64,000 nt of DNA from Agrobacterium pusense (GTDB lineage: Bacteria; Pseudomonadota; Alphaproteobacteria; Rhizobiales; Rhizobiaceae). This document shows positions 1-8,192 of this stretch, in pieces (position 1 is the first letter of the stretch; each line of letters opens with the position of its first letter). The stretch is taken from the NCBI RefSeq assembly GCF_900102105.1, contig NZ_FNBB01000002.1, positions 372,001 to 436,000 on the forward strand, given 5' to 3'. Under the pieces are notes generated by a model. The model searched no databases. It had not been told where the DNA came from and saw nothing but the letters and a program-made list of their open reading frames with translations. The position numbers and the translations under genes were made by a program.

Positions 1-40
1 CAAGCTGAATACGCGGGTTCGATTCCCGCTACCCGCTCCA
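1..40 (+). tRNA. tRNA-Gly, 3' fragment cut by the window edge
   Basis: Only the 3' half is present: end of the anticodon loop, 3' anticodon stem, a 4-base variable region, a complete T arm (GCGGG / TTCGATT / CCCGC at 13-29), the 3' acceptor strand TACCCGC, discriminator T and encoded CCA. Base 1 should be anticodon position 36 and is C, as expected for a glycine tRNA. The sequence closely follows the bacterial tRNA-Gly(TCC) body, and U73 is typical of tRNA-Gly. In many bacteria tRNA-Gly lies upstream of tufB, as here, although several small genes intervene. Confidence 0.85.
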
Positions 41-178
41 GCTTCCTACCAGTAAATCACCTTATCGCTGCGCGACGTGTTTCGCGTCCTCGGGTATTTG
101 TGCCGTGAGCATTCAGCCGATGCGGTGATGGGCTCTAATTTATCCTATACGCCATGAATGCCGCGCCCCCAGTCACGC

Positions 179-499
179 TCAGTAAGGCGAACGGCACTGG
201 CTTCTTGTGCCTGCGGGCGCCAGGTAGCTGTTGTCAGTAGGATGATAGGAGGCGTAACGCGCCGCGCACCATTTTACGTGATTTATTTCGGCCTGCGACA
301 GGGCGTATCCGTCAGGCGTGGCTTCTTCCCCGGTTCCCGCGGCAAAGGCGGATGCGGGATAACCGCGCTGGCCCGAATTTTGTGCCTGCGTTTCATAGGC
401 TGGCTGTATGAGGCTCAACGCCTCAGCGGGCATAACAAAAGCGGCAGATAATGCGACGCCAAGAGCGAGCGCGGAGATGGTCTTCGGCATCCTCAACAT
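179..499 (-). CDS. BA14K family secreted protein
   Basis: Small exported protein of 106 residues. Residues 1-26 form a signal peptide (basic start, hydrophobic ALALGVALSAAFVM core, AEA cleavage region). The C-terminal third (about 72-104) carries the BA14K signature: VKWCAARYASYHP, then N-x-Y and a closing Arg-Ser-Gln-Cys. The family is named after a Brucella 14-kDa immunoreactive protein; its molecular role is unsettled, with lectin-like activity reported for the Brucella member. The start at 499 was chosen because GAGGAT lies about 7 bases upstream and the signal peptide begins there; a longer reading frame extends to 742 without support. An EcfG-type promoter lies just upstream, suggesting stress induction. 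Confidence 0.85.
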   Translation of the reverse strand: MLRMPKTISALALGVALSAAFVMPAEALSLIQPAYETQAQNSGQRGYPASAFAAGTGEEATPDGYALSQAEINHVKWCAARYASYHPTDNSYLAPAGTRSQCRSPY

Positions 500-530
500 C
501 GATAAATCCTCATTATTCGTTCGGGATGCT

Positions 531-555
531 AACGAAAATTTAGGAATTTCGTTCC
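531..555 (-). promoter_or_regulatory. Candidate EcfG (general stress sigma factor) promoter for the BA14K gene
   Basis: Read on the minus strand this is GGAAC, a 16-base spacer, then CGTT. That matches the GGAAC-N16/17-CGTT consensus of EcfG/RpoE2-type sigma factors in Alphaproteobacteria. The -10 element is about 30 bases from the start codon at 499, leaving a short leader with the GAGGAT ribosome-binding site. The match is seen directly; use by EcfG is inferred. Confidence 0.65.
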
Positions 556-703
556 GATGGAGGCTTGACGCCACACGAAGACGTGATTCTTCGGCTTGAT
601 CGGAGAGCGTGGGTTCGGATCGGGCCTCATGGGGGAATCCGAGGCGCGGCAGGATGGATTTATGCTCGCTCAACCGGACTTTGTATCCATGCCGCACTGC
701 TCG

Positions 704-732
704 TTGACAAGCGGAAAATCCGGTCAGATAGT
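704..732 (+). promoter_or_regulatory. Candidate sigma70 promoter
   Basis: A perfect TTGACA at 704-709 is followed after 17 bases by GATAGT at 727-732, about 32 bases before the start codon at 764. The stretch 500-763 otherwise contains only the divergent EcfG-type promoter. Confidence 0.5.
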
Positions 733-763
733 CGACCGGCAATCATGCAAACGGGAGTCTTCA

Positions 764-1213
764 ATGTTGAACAGGGTTGTCATTCTCTCATCCTTTGCGC
801 TGCTGGCATCGGCGGCGTTTGTCTCCCCCGCTGCCGCACTCACCATGAAGGAGTGCAGCGTAAAATATCAGGCGGCGAAAGCTGACGGGTCCGCCAAGGA
901 CGTCAAGTGGAACGATTATCGCGCCAAGTTCTGCGGCAGCGAGGCGGCGGCTGAAGATGCGGCCGACGACAAGCAGGTCGCGGCCACAACCGAGAAGGAA
1001 CCCGAGAAAGCGACGATCAAGGCTCCGAAGGGCGTCGCTTTCCCGAGCGCTGTTGACAAGAAATATTCAAGCGAGACGCCGGCAAAGGCCCGCCTGAAAA
1101 CCTGTGTCGACTCCTATCACAAGAACAAGAATGACGGTACGCTCGGTGACCTGAAATGGATCCAGAAGGGCGGCGGCTACTGGAGCCTGTGCAACACGGC
1201 GCTGAAGAGCTGA
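764..1213 (+). CDS. Exported protein with two tandem Cys-Lys-Trp motifs, function unknown
   Basis: 149 residues. The N-terminus MLNRVVILSSFALLASAAF is a signal peptide ending near AAA-LT. The mature protein holds two copies of one motif: C-S-V-K-Y...K-A-D-G...VKW...FC at about residues 29-58 and C-V-D-S-Y...K-N-D-G...LKW...LC at about 113-145. They are separated by an acidic, Ala/Glu/Lys-rich linker. Each unit could close one disulfide. Similar small periplasmic proteins are widespread in rhizobia, but I know of no assigned function. The start was set by CGGGAG 6 bases upstream; an in-frame extension to 596 has no signal peptide and no ribosome-binding site. Confidence 0.7.
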   Translation: MLNRVVILSSFALLASAAFVSPAAALTMKECSVKYQAAKADGSAKDVKWNDYRAKFCGSEAAAEDAADDKQVAATTEKEPEKATIKAPKGVAFPSAVDKKYSSETPAKARLKTCVDSYHKNKNDGTLGDLKWIQKGGGYWSLCNTALKS

Positions 1214-1475
1214 GGCGGGCAGGGGCGGCGGTCGGTTTCCGCCGCCCTCTCCCAAGCCGATATCGCATGAAGCGTGTAGCGCTGGTGGCGAAGACCCGCG
1301 CGCTGGCGGATCTGTGCGTCCTGCTCCGTCCATCGACCCCATTTCGGGCGGGTAAAATATCCGAATAGCCTGTGATTCAGCCTCTTGGTAGACAGGCTGA
1401 TCCCTGCGGTTTATCCGCATCCAGCAATTCAACGGTTACGGCTGTCGAGCAACGGCCGTCCGGCGATGGGGGCGG

Positions 1476-1571
1476 ATGACCAGACGGTTTCGAAATTATC
1501 TCGTAGTTCTGGCCATATCCTTGGCGATGTGGGCTGTGATTCTCGGCATTGTTTACTGGCTGTTTCGATAG
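1476..1571 (+). CDS. Candidate 31-residue single-span membrane microprotein
   Basis: An ATG at 1476 opens 31 codons ending in TAG. The peptide starts Met-Thr-Arg-Arg-Phe-Arg-Asn-Tyr, continues with about 20 hydrophobic residues (LVVLAISLAMWAVILGIVYW) and ends Leu-Phe-Arg. That is the positive-inside layout of a small inner-membrane protein. A purine-rich GGGGGCGG abuts the start codon. It sits alone in the 1214-1711 gap, in which I see no other supported gene. Translation is unproven; amino-acid conservation in related genomes would decide. Confidence 0.45.
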   Translation: MTRRFRNYLVVLAISLAMWAVILGIVYWLFR

Positions 1572-1711
1572 CCAGCCCCGCTTGGGGTGGATTGCAATGA
1601 TGCACGCGTCCAGCGGCAATGAATCGGGGATATGGCGGCGGTTCCTGGAGCTGCCGCAATTTGGCTTTGCTGGCGTGACCTTATGACGGGGTCAAACCAG
1701 GAAGGCCCATC

Positions 1712-2080
1712 ATGAAGAAATCCGTTGCAGCACTCTATCTTGCCGCTCTGTCCCTGCCGGCTGCCTCCAGCGCGCTTGCCGAGGATCTGGTGATTCCGCT
1801 TCCCGGGGATACAACGGTTGAAAAAACCGATGCCGTCTATCGGTGCGGCGCCGAGACGGTGGAGGCGGTTTATTACAATGCCGGCGACATCAGTCTTGTT
1901 CGGCTGGGCTTGAAGGACGGCGTTATCGTCGCCGCCAATGTCGTTTCAGGCTCCGGAGCAAAATACCAGGGCGGCGCTCGTGTCTGGTGGTCCAAAGGAG
2001 ACGAAGCCGATCTCTACGATGTGATGGCGGATCCGGACATGAAACAGCCGGTTCATTGTGTGGAAGAGAAAAAAACCTGA
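1712..2080 (+). CDS. MliC family (membrane-bound lysozyme inhibitor-type) periplasmic protein
   Basis: 122 residues with a signal peptide (MKKSVAALYLAALSLPAAS...ALA, cleavage near residue 23). The mature part shows the MliC pattern: YRCG at about 43-46, VxAVYYNAGD, SGSGAKYQGG at about 80-89, WWSKGDEADLYD and a closing HCVEE, giving the usual Cys pair. Family members bind the active site of C-type lysozyme and protect peptidoglycan. There is no lipobox Cys, so this one is probably soluble in the periplasm, unlike E. coli MliC. Start supported by AGGAAGG upstream. Confidence 0.75.
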   Translation: MKKSVAALYLAALSLPAASSALAEDLVIPLPGDTTVEKTDAVYRCGAETVEAVYYNAGDISLVRLGLKDGVIVAANVVSGSGAKYQGGARVWWSKGDEADLYDVMADPDMKQPVHCVEEKKT

Positions 2081-2159
2081 TCGCCATGATATTCATGGAG
2101 CGGCGGCAGGGCGGTTTTGAAAACCGTGCCATGCCGCCGGTCAGTGTCAGGCTGCGTGC

Positions 2160-2273
2160 TCAGCCAAGAACAAGCGACGCTACAAGCGCCAGCAGAATGA
2201 GAGAACTGGCGACGACGCCAAGCTTCATTCGGCGAAGACGACGGGTACGTCCGCCGCTCCAGTCATAAGCCAT
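2160..2273 (-). CDS. Candidate 37-residue single-span membrane microprotein
   Basis: On the minus strand an ATG at 2273 opens 37 codons. The N-terminal half is strongly basic (Arg at 9, 11, 12, 14, 15 and Lys17); the C-terminal half is one hydrophobic helix (VVASSLILLALVASLVLG) ending with the protein. This fits an N-in tail-anchored inner-membrane peptide. AAAGGTAGAG lies about 7 bases before the start, and the upstream DNA is AT-rich (2285-2320), as expected for a promoter. An inverted repeat (GGGAGCT at 2275-2281, AGCTCCC near 2316-2322) flanks that AT-rich stretch. The rest of the gap up to 2478 shows nothing recognisable. Confidence 0.45.
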   Translation of the reverse strand: MAYDWSGGRTRRLRRMKLGVVASSLILLALVASLVLG

Positions 2274-2478
2274 TGGGAGCTCTACCTTTCTTTTTATTAT
2301 TATGACTTATAAGTAGCTCCCTAGGCTTGCCCGTGGCTGACCTCAATTGCCAGAATCCACCGGCGACAAATCACGATTTCCCAATCTTCTCCGGATGTTG
2401 CAGCGAAGGCGACAGCTGATTCCCCGCTCGCTCCACCAACGCAAAGGCCGGGTGGTCGGTGAGCTGGCCCCGTCATGC

Positions 2479-2512
2479 AAAAGGCCCGGAAAGCGAGGCT
2501 TCCGGGCCTTTT
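2479..2512. terminator. Bidirectional intrinsic terminator
   Basis: Perfect 13-base inverted repeat (AAAAGGCCCGGAA, 8-base loop, TTCCGGGCCTTTT), so both strands have a GC stem followed by a T-run. It lies 24 bases beyond the stop of the minus-strand TerC gene and can also stop + strand readthrough. Confidence 0.85.
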
Positions 2513-2535
2513 GAAAGTGTGTTTCTGCAGGTGGC

Positions 2536-3168
2536 TCAGCCGAGATAGGCCTGAATGTAGGGCAGGACTTCGAGCGTGCCGTGATACAGCATGTTGAGCG
2601 CCACGTAGATGATGACCATCAGGCCGAGATAGGAAATCCAGCGGTAGCGGTGCAAAAGCTTGGCGACGAAGTTGGCTGCAAGTCCCATCAGCGCGATCGA
2701 GACGATGAGCCCGATGACCAGAACAGTCACATGTTCCTGCGCGGCGCCGGCGACGGCGAGCACATTGTCCAGCGACATGGAGACGTCGGCGATGACGATC
2801 TGGGTCGCTGCCTGGAAGAACGTCTTGTGGCCCTTGGTCAGGTCGGCCTCTTCATCCGTCACCTCGTCCTCGATGGATCCCGAAGCTTCGCGCAGTTCGC
2901 TCCACATCTTCCAGCAGACCCAGGCGAGCAGCAGGCCGCCAAAGAGTTGCAGGCCGACGATGGCAAGAAGCTGTACGGTGACGGCGGCAAACCCGATACG
3001 GAGAACCGTGGCGGCGATGATGCCGACAAGGATCGCCTTGCGGCGGAGATGCGCGGGAAGACCGGCTGCGGCAAGGCCGATGACGATGGCGTTGTCGCCT
3101 GCCAGAACGAGATCGATCGCAATGACCTGTAAGAATGCCGTGAAACCGGCGGCTGTGAAGATTTCCAT
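2536..3168 (-). CDS. TerC family integral membrane protein
   Basis: 210 residues, about seven membrane spans. It has the two family-defining acidic motifs: IDLVLAGDNAIVIG near residues 17-30 and VIADVSMSLDNVLAVAG near 125-141. The Asp/Asn residues of these motifs are thought to bind metal ions in TerC/Alx/YkoY proteins, which are linked to tellurite tolerance and Mn2+ export. A cytoplasmic acidic loop (EDEVTDEEADL) lies between the halves. The start at 3168 was preferred over 3225 because GGACC lies upstream and the protein then begins at the first span. I looked for a yybP-ykoY manganese riboswitch upstream and did not find its conserved bases. Confidence 0.85.
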   Translation of the reverse strand: MEIFTAAGFTAFLQVIAIDLVLAGDNAIVIGLAAAGLPAHLRRKAILVGIIAATVLRIGFAAVTVQLLAIVGLQLFGGLLLAWVCWKMWSELREASGSIEDEVTDEEADLTKGHKTFFQAATQIVIADVSMSLDNVLAVAGAAQEHVTVLVIGLIVSIALMGLAANFVAKLLHRYRWISYLGLMVIIYVALNMLYHGTLEVLPYIQAYLG

Positions 3169-3569
3169 TGGCTGGTCCTGAAACGGATAGAGAGGCGGCG
3201 CGGGGAAAAGCGGCGGTCGAGACATGCATGGCAGCGCCGCAGCGCCCGTTTCTGCTCGCCCGTCTCCCCCCGGCGATGAAGTGTCCTTAAGCCATTGGGC
3301 CGCCCCAGGTAAAGAAGTTGTGATGGAAATATCTTAATTAGTGATCGGCTGCGACTGAAAAGGCGGCTCGTCTGTATCTCTGTGTGATGCCACGGCGCGG
3401 GTTTGAATGTCGCAAAACATACACCATATACGCCCCACAAGGCACGCTTAGAGCGCGCGCGAAGGCGCTTTCACAATTAAGTCTTGCGCATTCGCTTACA
3501 AAGCCTTAAACGGCGACACCAAACCGGTTCGCCGGGGAAACTACTTCACGTTCACAGGAAGCAATTCAC
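3169..3569 (+). promoter_or_regulatory. Gene-free divergent promoter region between TerC gene and tufB
   Basis: No coding sequence is supported here. For tufB the best promoter candidate is CTTGCG (3483-3488), 17 bases, TTAAAC (3506-3511), about 60 bases before the tufB start; both hexamers are weak matches. The tufB ribosome-binding site is AGGAAG at 3556-3561. Confidence 0.3.
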
Positions 3570-4745
3570 ATGGCAAAGAGCAAGTTTGAGCGGACGAAGC
3601 CGCACGTCAACATTGGCACGATCGGTCACGTTGACCATGGCAAGACGTCGCTGACGGCAGCAATCACGAAGTTCTTCGGCGAGTTCAAGGCGTATGACCA
3701 GATCGACGCGGCTCCTGAAGAGAAGGCTCGTGGTATCACGATCTCGACGGCACACGTTGAGTACGAGACGGCCAACCGTCACTACGCTCACGTTGACTGC
3801 CCCGGCCACGCCGACTACGTGAAGAACATGATCACCGGTGCTGCCCAGATGGACGGCGCGATCCTGGTTTGCTCCGCCGCTGACGGCCCGATGCCGCAGA
3901 CGCGCGAGCACATCCTGCTTGCCCGTCAGGTTGGCGTTCCGGCCATCGTCGTGTTCCTCAACAAGGTCGACCAGGTTGACGACGCCGAGCTTCTCGAGCT
4001 CGTCGAGCTTGAAGTTCGCGAACTTCTGTCGTCCTACGACTTCCCGGGCGACGATATTCCGATCATCAAGGGTTCGGCGCTTGCTGCTCTTGAAGATTCC
4101 GACAAGAAGATCGGTGAAGACGCGATCCGCGAGCTGATGGCTGCGGTTGACGCCTACATTCCGACGCCTGAGCGTCCGATCGACCAGCCGTTCCTGATGC
4201 CGATCGAAGACGTGTTCTCGATCTCGGGCCGTGGTACGGTTGTGACGGGTCGCGTTGAGCGCGGTATCGTCAAGGTTGGTGAAGAAGTCGAAATCGTCGG
4301 CATCCGTCCGACCTCGAAGACGACTGTTACCGGCGTTGAAATGTTCCGCAAGCTGCTCGACCAGGGCCAGGCTGGCGACAACATCGGTGCACTTGTTCGC
4401 GGTGTTAACCGTGACGGCGTCGAGCGTGGTCAGATCCTGTGCAAGCCGGGTTCGGTAAAGCCGCACAAGAAGTTCAAGGCAGAAGCCTACATCCTGACGA
4501 AGGAAGAAGGCGGCCGTCATACGCCGTTCTTCACGAACTACCGTCCGCAGTTCTACTTCCGCACGACGGACGTTACGGGCATCGTTACGCTTCCGGAAGG
4601 CACGGAAATGGTTATGCCTGGCGACAACGTCACGGTTGACGTCGAGCTGATCGTTCCGATCGCGATGGAAGAAAAGCTGCGCTTCGCTATCCGCGAAGGC
4701 GGCCGGACCGTCGGCGCCGGCATCGTTGCCTCGATCGTCGAGTAA
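3570..4745 (+). CDS. tufB: Elongation factor Tu (copy next to tRNA genes)
   Basis: GTPase that delivers aminoacyl-tRNA to the ribosome. 391 residues, the usual length. The G motifs are GHVDHGKT (19-26), GITI, DCPGH, NKVD and the SAL motif, followed by the two beta-barrel domains. By position (near tRNA-Gly and tRNA-Trp, outside the str operon) it corresponds to E. coli tufB. It appears identical in nucleotide sequence to the tufA copy at 23915, the identity running from the ATG to three bases past the stop, while both flanks diverge at once. It is probably transcribed alone: the TerC gene upstream is divergent and a strong terminator follows. Confidence 0.97.
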   Translation: MAKSKFERTKPHVNIGTIGHVDHGKTSLTAAITKFFGEFKAYDQIDAAPEEKARGITISTAHVEYETANRHYAHVDCPGHADYVKNMITGAAQMDGAILVCSAADGPMPQTREHILLARQVGVPAIVVFLNKVDQVDDAELLELVELEVRELLSSYDFPGDDIPIIKGSALAALEDSDKKIGEDAIRELMAAVDAYIPTPERPIDQPFLMPIEDVFSISGRGTVVTGRVERGIVKVGEEVEIVGIRPTSKTTVTGVEMFRKLLDQGQAGDNIGALVRGVNRDGVERGQILCKPGSVKPHKKFKAEAYILTKEEGGRHTPFFTNYRPQFYFRTTDVTGIVTLPEGTEMVMPGDNVTVDVELIVPIAMEEKLRFAIREGGRTVGAGIVASIVE

Positions 4746-4770
4746 TCTTAAGGCCTGAAAAGGCTTGACG

Positions 4771-4800
4771 AAAACCCCGCTGGAGACAGCGGGGTTTTTT
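4771..4800 (+). terminator. Intrinsic terminator after tufB
   Basis: AACCCCGCTG, short GAGA-containing loop, CAGCGGGGTT, then a run of six T, 26 bases after the tufB stop. It isolates tufB from the epimerase gene. Confidence 0.9.
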
Positions 4801-4887
4801 GTTTTGTGTCTCGCGCCTGGAGGATGGGAGCTTTCGTTCCTCGGTCCCGGCTGCTACTTCATTGCTGGGGAGATGATGAGGAGTATC

Positions 4888-5781
4888 ATGCAGAAGCGCA
4901 TTCTGTTTACCGGTGGTTCCGGCAAGGCCGGACGGCATGTGATCCCGTGGCTCATCGGCAAGGGATATGAGGTCCACAACATCGATCTCGTTCCGCTCGA
5001 CAGGCCGGGCGTGACCAATCTCATCGTCGATATCACGGACAGCGGGCAGGTTTTTAATGCCCTTTCCATGCATCGGAACTTCGCGGAGCTCGAAAGCGGG
5101 AAGGGTGTTCCGCCCTTTGATGCGGTGATCCATTTTGCTGCGGTTCCACGCATTTTGATCAAGCCGGACAACGAGACGTTCCGTATCAACACCATGGGAA
5201 CCTATAATGTCATCGAGGCCGCGATAAAGCATGGCATCCGAAAGGTAGTGATAGCATCGAGCGAGACCACATACGGGGTCTGTTTCGCCGAGGGCGAGAA
5301 GGATTTTCACCACTTCCCGCTTGAAGAGGACTACGATGTCGATCCGATGGATTCCTACGGACTGTCGAAGGTGGTGAATGAAAGAACCGCGCGGGCCTTT
5401 GCCGAGCGAAGCGGATATGACATTTACGCGCTGCGAATCGGCAATGTCATCGAACCCGATGAGTATGAGAAGTTTCCCGATTTCTTTGCCCATCCGGAAA
5501 CACGCAAACGCAACGCCTGGGGCTACATCGACGCACGTGATCTCGGCCAGATCTGCCATCTTTGCATCGAAAAGGATGGCCTCGGTTATCAGGTCTTCAA
5601 TGCCGTTAATGATACAGCTACGGCAACGGTCCCCACGCGCGAGCTTGCCCGGACATATTTCCCTCAGGTGCAATTCCGCCGAGAGATCGGAGAGCATGAG
5701 GGATTGATCTCCAACCGCAAGATTCGCGAGATCCTTGGTTTCAAGGAAGAGCATGACTGGCGGAAATACGTCAAAACCTGA
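4888..5781 (+). CDS. NAD(P)-dependent epimerase/dehydratase (extended SDR)
   Basis: 297 residues with a Rossmann fold. The nucleotide-binding glycine motif TGGSGKAGRH is at 8-17, an acidic residue follows the second strand (NIDLV, 31-35), and the active site is Ser125 with Tyr157-x3-Lys161 (YGLSK). It resembles sugar-nucleotide epimerases of the GalE/UDP-sugar type, but the substrate cannot be read from sequence. The start at 4888 was chosen because GAGGAG lies just upstream and residue 2 begins the first beta strand; a longer frame runs through the tufB terminator. No functional partner is adjacent. Confidence 0.8.
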   Translation: MQKRILFTGGSGKAGRHVIPWLIGKGYEVHNIDLVPLDRPGVTNLIVDITDSGQVFNALSMHRNFAELESGKGVPPFDAVIHFAAVPRILIKPDNETFRINTMGTYNVIEAAIKHGIRKVVIASSETTYGVCFAEGEKDFHHFPLEEDYDVDPMDSYGLSKVVNERTARAFAERSGYDIYALRIGNVIEPDEYEKFPDFFAHPETRKRNAWGYIDARDLGQICHLCIEKDGLGYQVFNAVNDTATATVPTRELARTYFPQVQFRREIGEHEGLISNRKIREILGFKEEHDWRKYVKT

Positions 5782-5828
5782 CGGGTGCATGATTTTCGGG
5801 GGCAGAGTGGAAAAAACAAAAAACACAC

Positions 5829-5857
5829 TTGCCATTCTTTTCCCTGCACCTTAAAGG
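5829..5857 (+). promoter_or_regulatory. Possible promoter for tRNA-Trp
   Basis: TTGCCA, 17 bases, TAAAGG, ending 49 bases before the mature tRNA. Weak -10; offered only because a stable-RNA promoter is expected here. Confidence 0.3.
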
Positions 5858-5906
5858 AGCGCATACCGAATTGGCCAAGCGATTTCGCGGCCGGTTCAGG
5901 TGATTA

Positions 5907-5982
<76 letters not shown>

Positions 5983-6064
5983 CTTTCCATTCGCAAGCGC
6001 GGTTTTCGCTGCATGGCAGATGGGGCCGGTTTACCGGCGAATTTCGCCGAATGTCGATTTCCTC

Positions 6065-6093
6065 TTGTTAAAAGTGGAATCGGTGTTTATGTA
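6065..6093 (+). promoter_or_regulatory. Candidate promoter for secE-nusG (and rplKA)
   Basis: TTGTTA (6065-6070), a 17-base spacer, TATGTA (6088-6093); about 72 bases before secE. Transcripts may also arrive from the tRNA-Trp promoter. Confidence 0.45.
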
Positions 6094-6165
6094 GGGTCAA
6101 AACAGACACGCGGTGCGTGGGGCTGATTAGTTCGGCTTTACGCGCCGTAATTGCGTGGGCAGTCA

Positions 6166-6366
6166 ATGGCATCCAAAACCAATCCGTTTACGTTTCTGCA
6201 GCAGGTTCGCGCCGAAGCGTCAAAGATCACTTGGCCGTCGCGCCGCGAGACCATGATTTCGACGGCTATGGTGCTGGTGATGGTCATTTTCGCGGCTCTG
6301 TTCTTTTTTGCTGCTGACCAGCTCATTGGCTGGATTCTCAGCCTTGTGCTGAACGTCGGCCGGTAA
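6166..6366 (+). CDS. secE: Preprotein translocase subunit SecE
   Basis: 66 residues: the short single-span form of SecE, without the two extra N-terminal spans of E. coli. The conserved amphipathic segment FLQQVRAEASKITWPSRRET (about 9-28) precedes one membrane helix (about 32-52). SecE clamps SecY (gene at 35558) in the SecYEG channel. Placed between tRNA-Trp and nusG, 21 bases before nusG, the standard arrangement. The start at 6166 begins the typical MASKTNP sequence. Confidence 0.95.
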   Translation: MASKTNPFTFLQQVRAEASKITWPSRRETMISTAMVLVMVIFAALFFFAADQLIGWILSLVLNVGR

Positions 6367-6387
6367 CGGATTGAACGGAGAGTAAAG

Positions 6388-6918
6388 ATGGCAGCGCGCT
6401 GGTATATCGTTCACGCATATTCGAATTTCGAAAAGAAGGTCGCCGAGTCGATCGAGGAAAAGGCCCGTCAGAAGGGTCTGGACCATCTTTTCGAGAAAAT
6501 CCTCGTGCCGACCGAAAAGGTGGTCGAGGTGCGCCGCGGCCGCAAGGTCGATAGCGAGCGCAAGTTCTTTCCGGGTTACGTGCTGGTGCGCGCCAACCTG
6601 ACGGATGAGGCTTATCACCTCATCAAGAACACGCCGAAGGTCACCGGTTTCCTCGGTTCGGACAGCAAGCCTGTTCCGATTCCGGATTATGAAGCCGAGC
6701 GTATCCTTGGTCAGGTTCAGGAAGGTGTCGAGCGTCCGAAGTCTTCGGTTTCGTTCGAGATCGGCGAGCAGGTTCGCGTCTCCGACGGTCCTTTCGCGTC
6801 ATTCAACGGCGTGGTTCAGGACGTGGACGAAGAGCGTTCGCGCCTGAAGGTGGAAGTTTCGATTTTCGGCCGCGCAACGCCGGTCGAGCTGGAATACAAT
6901 CAGGTCGAGAAGGTCTGA
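6388..6918 (+). CDS. nusG: Transcription termination/antitermination factor NusG
   Basis: 176 residues. The N-terminal NGN domain (1-115) starts RWYIVHAYSNFEKKV and includes FFPGYVLV; the C-terminal KOW domain begins EIGEQVRVSDGPFASF (about 123-176). NusG binds the RNA polymerase clamp, reduces pausing, and couples to Rho or ribosomal S10 through KOW. Length and domains are standard. A 144-base spacer follows before rplK. Confidence 0.97.
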   Translation: MAARWYIVHAYSNFEKKVAESIEEKARQKGLDHLFEKILVPTEKVVEVRRGRKVDSERKFFPGYVLVRANLTDEAYHLIKNTPKVTGFLGSDSKPVPIPDYEAERILGQVQEGVERPKSSVSFEIGEQVRVSDGPFASFNGVVQDVDEERSRLKVEVSIFGRATPVELEYNQVEKV

Positions 6919-7062
6919 TTGGCGGGGCGATGCCCCAAGCGCGTGGAAGGCTAACTGGCTCTCTAAGCCGGGGCAGGGCGCCGCACCACGCAACCGCAGC
7001 CGCCGGAGAAATCCGGCTTAAGAGAAGCCGGGCAACCGGTTTGAATTGAAAGGCAGAGAGAT

Positions 7063-7494
7063 ATGGCTAAGAAAGTTGCAGGCCAGCTCAAGTTGCAGGT
7101 AAAGGCTGGGTCGGCCAATCCGTCCCCGCCGATCGGTCCGGCACTTGGTCAGCGTGGCATTAACATCATGGAATTCTGCAAGGCGTTCAATGCCGCCACG
7201 CAGGAAATGGAAAAGGGTATGCCGATCCCGGTCGTCATCACCTATTACCAGGACAAGTCCTTCACCTTCGTCATGAAGCAGCCGCCGATGACGTACTGGC
7301 TGAAGAAGGAAGCAAAGATCACCTCCGGTTCCAAGACGCCTGGCAAGGGCGCCAAGGTCGGCTCCATCACCAAGGCTCAGGTCAAGTCGATCGCAGAAGC
7401 CAAGATGAAGGATCTGAACGCAGCCGACATCGAAGGCGCAATGGCAATGGTTGAGGGCTCTGCCCGCGCCATGGGCCTGGAAGTGGTAGGTTGA
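7063..7494 (+). CDS. rplK: 50S ribosomal protein L11
   Basis: 143 residues. The N-terminal domain holds the proline-rich [19 protein letters not shown] loop that contacts the thiostrepton region; the C-terminal domain binds the 23S rRNA GTPase centre. It is cotranscribed with rplA (2 bases between). The 6919-7062 leader contains a small hairpin (GCCGGA-GAAA-TCCGGC, 7003-7018). In E. coli the L11 leader is the target of autoregulation by L1, and a similar role is plausible here but not shown. Confidence 0.97.
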   Translation: MAKKVAGQLKLQVKAGSANPSPPIGPALGQRGINIMEFCKAFNAATQEMEKGMPIPVVITYYQDKSFTFVMKQPPMTYWLKKEAKITSGSKTPGKGAKVGSITKAQVKSIAEAKMKDLNAADIEGAMAMVEGSARAMGLEVVG

Positions 7495-7496
7495 TC

Positions 7497-8192
7497 ATGG
7501 CCAAGGTAGCAAAGCGCATTCAGAAGATCCGCGAAGGCGTGGATCCGAACAAGCTCTACGTTCTCACCGACGCCATTTCGATGGTCAAGGAACGTGCAGT
7601 CGCCAAGTTCGACGAAACCGTTGAAGTTTCGATGAACCTCGGCGTTGACCCGCGCCATGCGGACCAGATGGTTCGTGGCGTTGTCAACCTGCCGAACGGC
7701 ACCGGCCGTGACGTTCGCGTCGCCGTCTTCGCCCGTGGCGCCAAGGCTGATGAAGCCACGGCTGCCGGCGCTGACGTTGTTGGTGCGGAAGAACTGGTTG
7801 AAATCGTTCAGGGCGGCAAGATCGACTTCGATCGCTGCATCGCGACCCCGGACATGATGCCGCTCGTCGGCCGTCTCGGCAAGGTACTCGGCCCGCGTGG
7901 CATGATGCCGAACCCGAAGGTCGGAACCGTGACCATGGACGTTGCCGGTGCTGTCAAGGCATCCAAGGGTGGTGCTGTCGAGTTCCGCGTCGAAAAGGCC
8001 GGTATCGTACACGCTGGCGTTGGCAAGGCTTCGTTCGACGCCAAGGCTCTTGAAGAAAACATCAAGGCTTTCGCCGATGCGGTCATCAAGGCAAAGCCGG
8101 CTGGCGCCAAGGGCAACTATGTCAAGCGCGTCGCCATCTCCTCGACCATGGGTCCGGGCGTCAAGATCGACCCTTCGTCGGTTACGGCTTAA
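7497..8192 (+). CDS. rplA: 50S ribosomal protein L1
   Basis: 231 residues, full length, forming the mobile L1 stalk. Conserved features include [17 protein letters not shown] (about 124-140) and the C-terminal [13 protein letters not shown]. The ATG at 7497 is preceded by GGTAGG inside the rplK end; a TTG two codons earlier overlaps the rplK stop and is less likely. In other bacteria L1 represses the rplKA mRNA. Confidence 0.96.
   Translation: MAKVAKRIQKIREGVDPNKLYVLTDAISMVKERAVAKFDETVEVSMNLGVDPRHADQMVRGVVNLPNGTGRDVRVAVFARGAKADEATAAGADVVGAEELVEIVQGGKIDFDRCIATPDMMPLVGRLGKVLGPRGMMPNPKVGTVTMDVAGAVKASKGGAVEFRVEKAGIVHAGVGKASFDAKALEENIKAFADAVIKAKPAGAKGNYVKRVAISSTMGPGVKIDPSSVTA

Noticed and set aside
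3169..3360. Possible yybP-ykoY manganese riboswitch upstream of the TerC gene
   Set aside because: The conserved core bases of that riboswitch were not found in the minus-strand leader.
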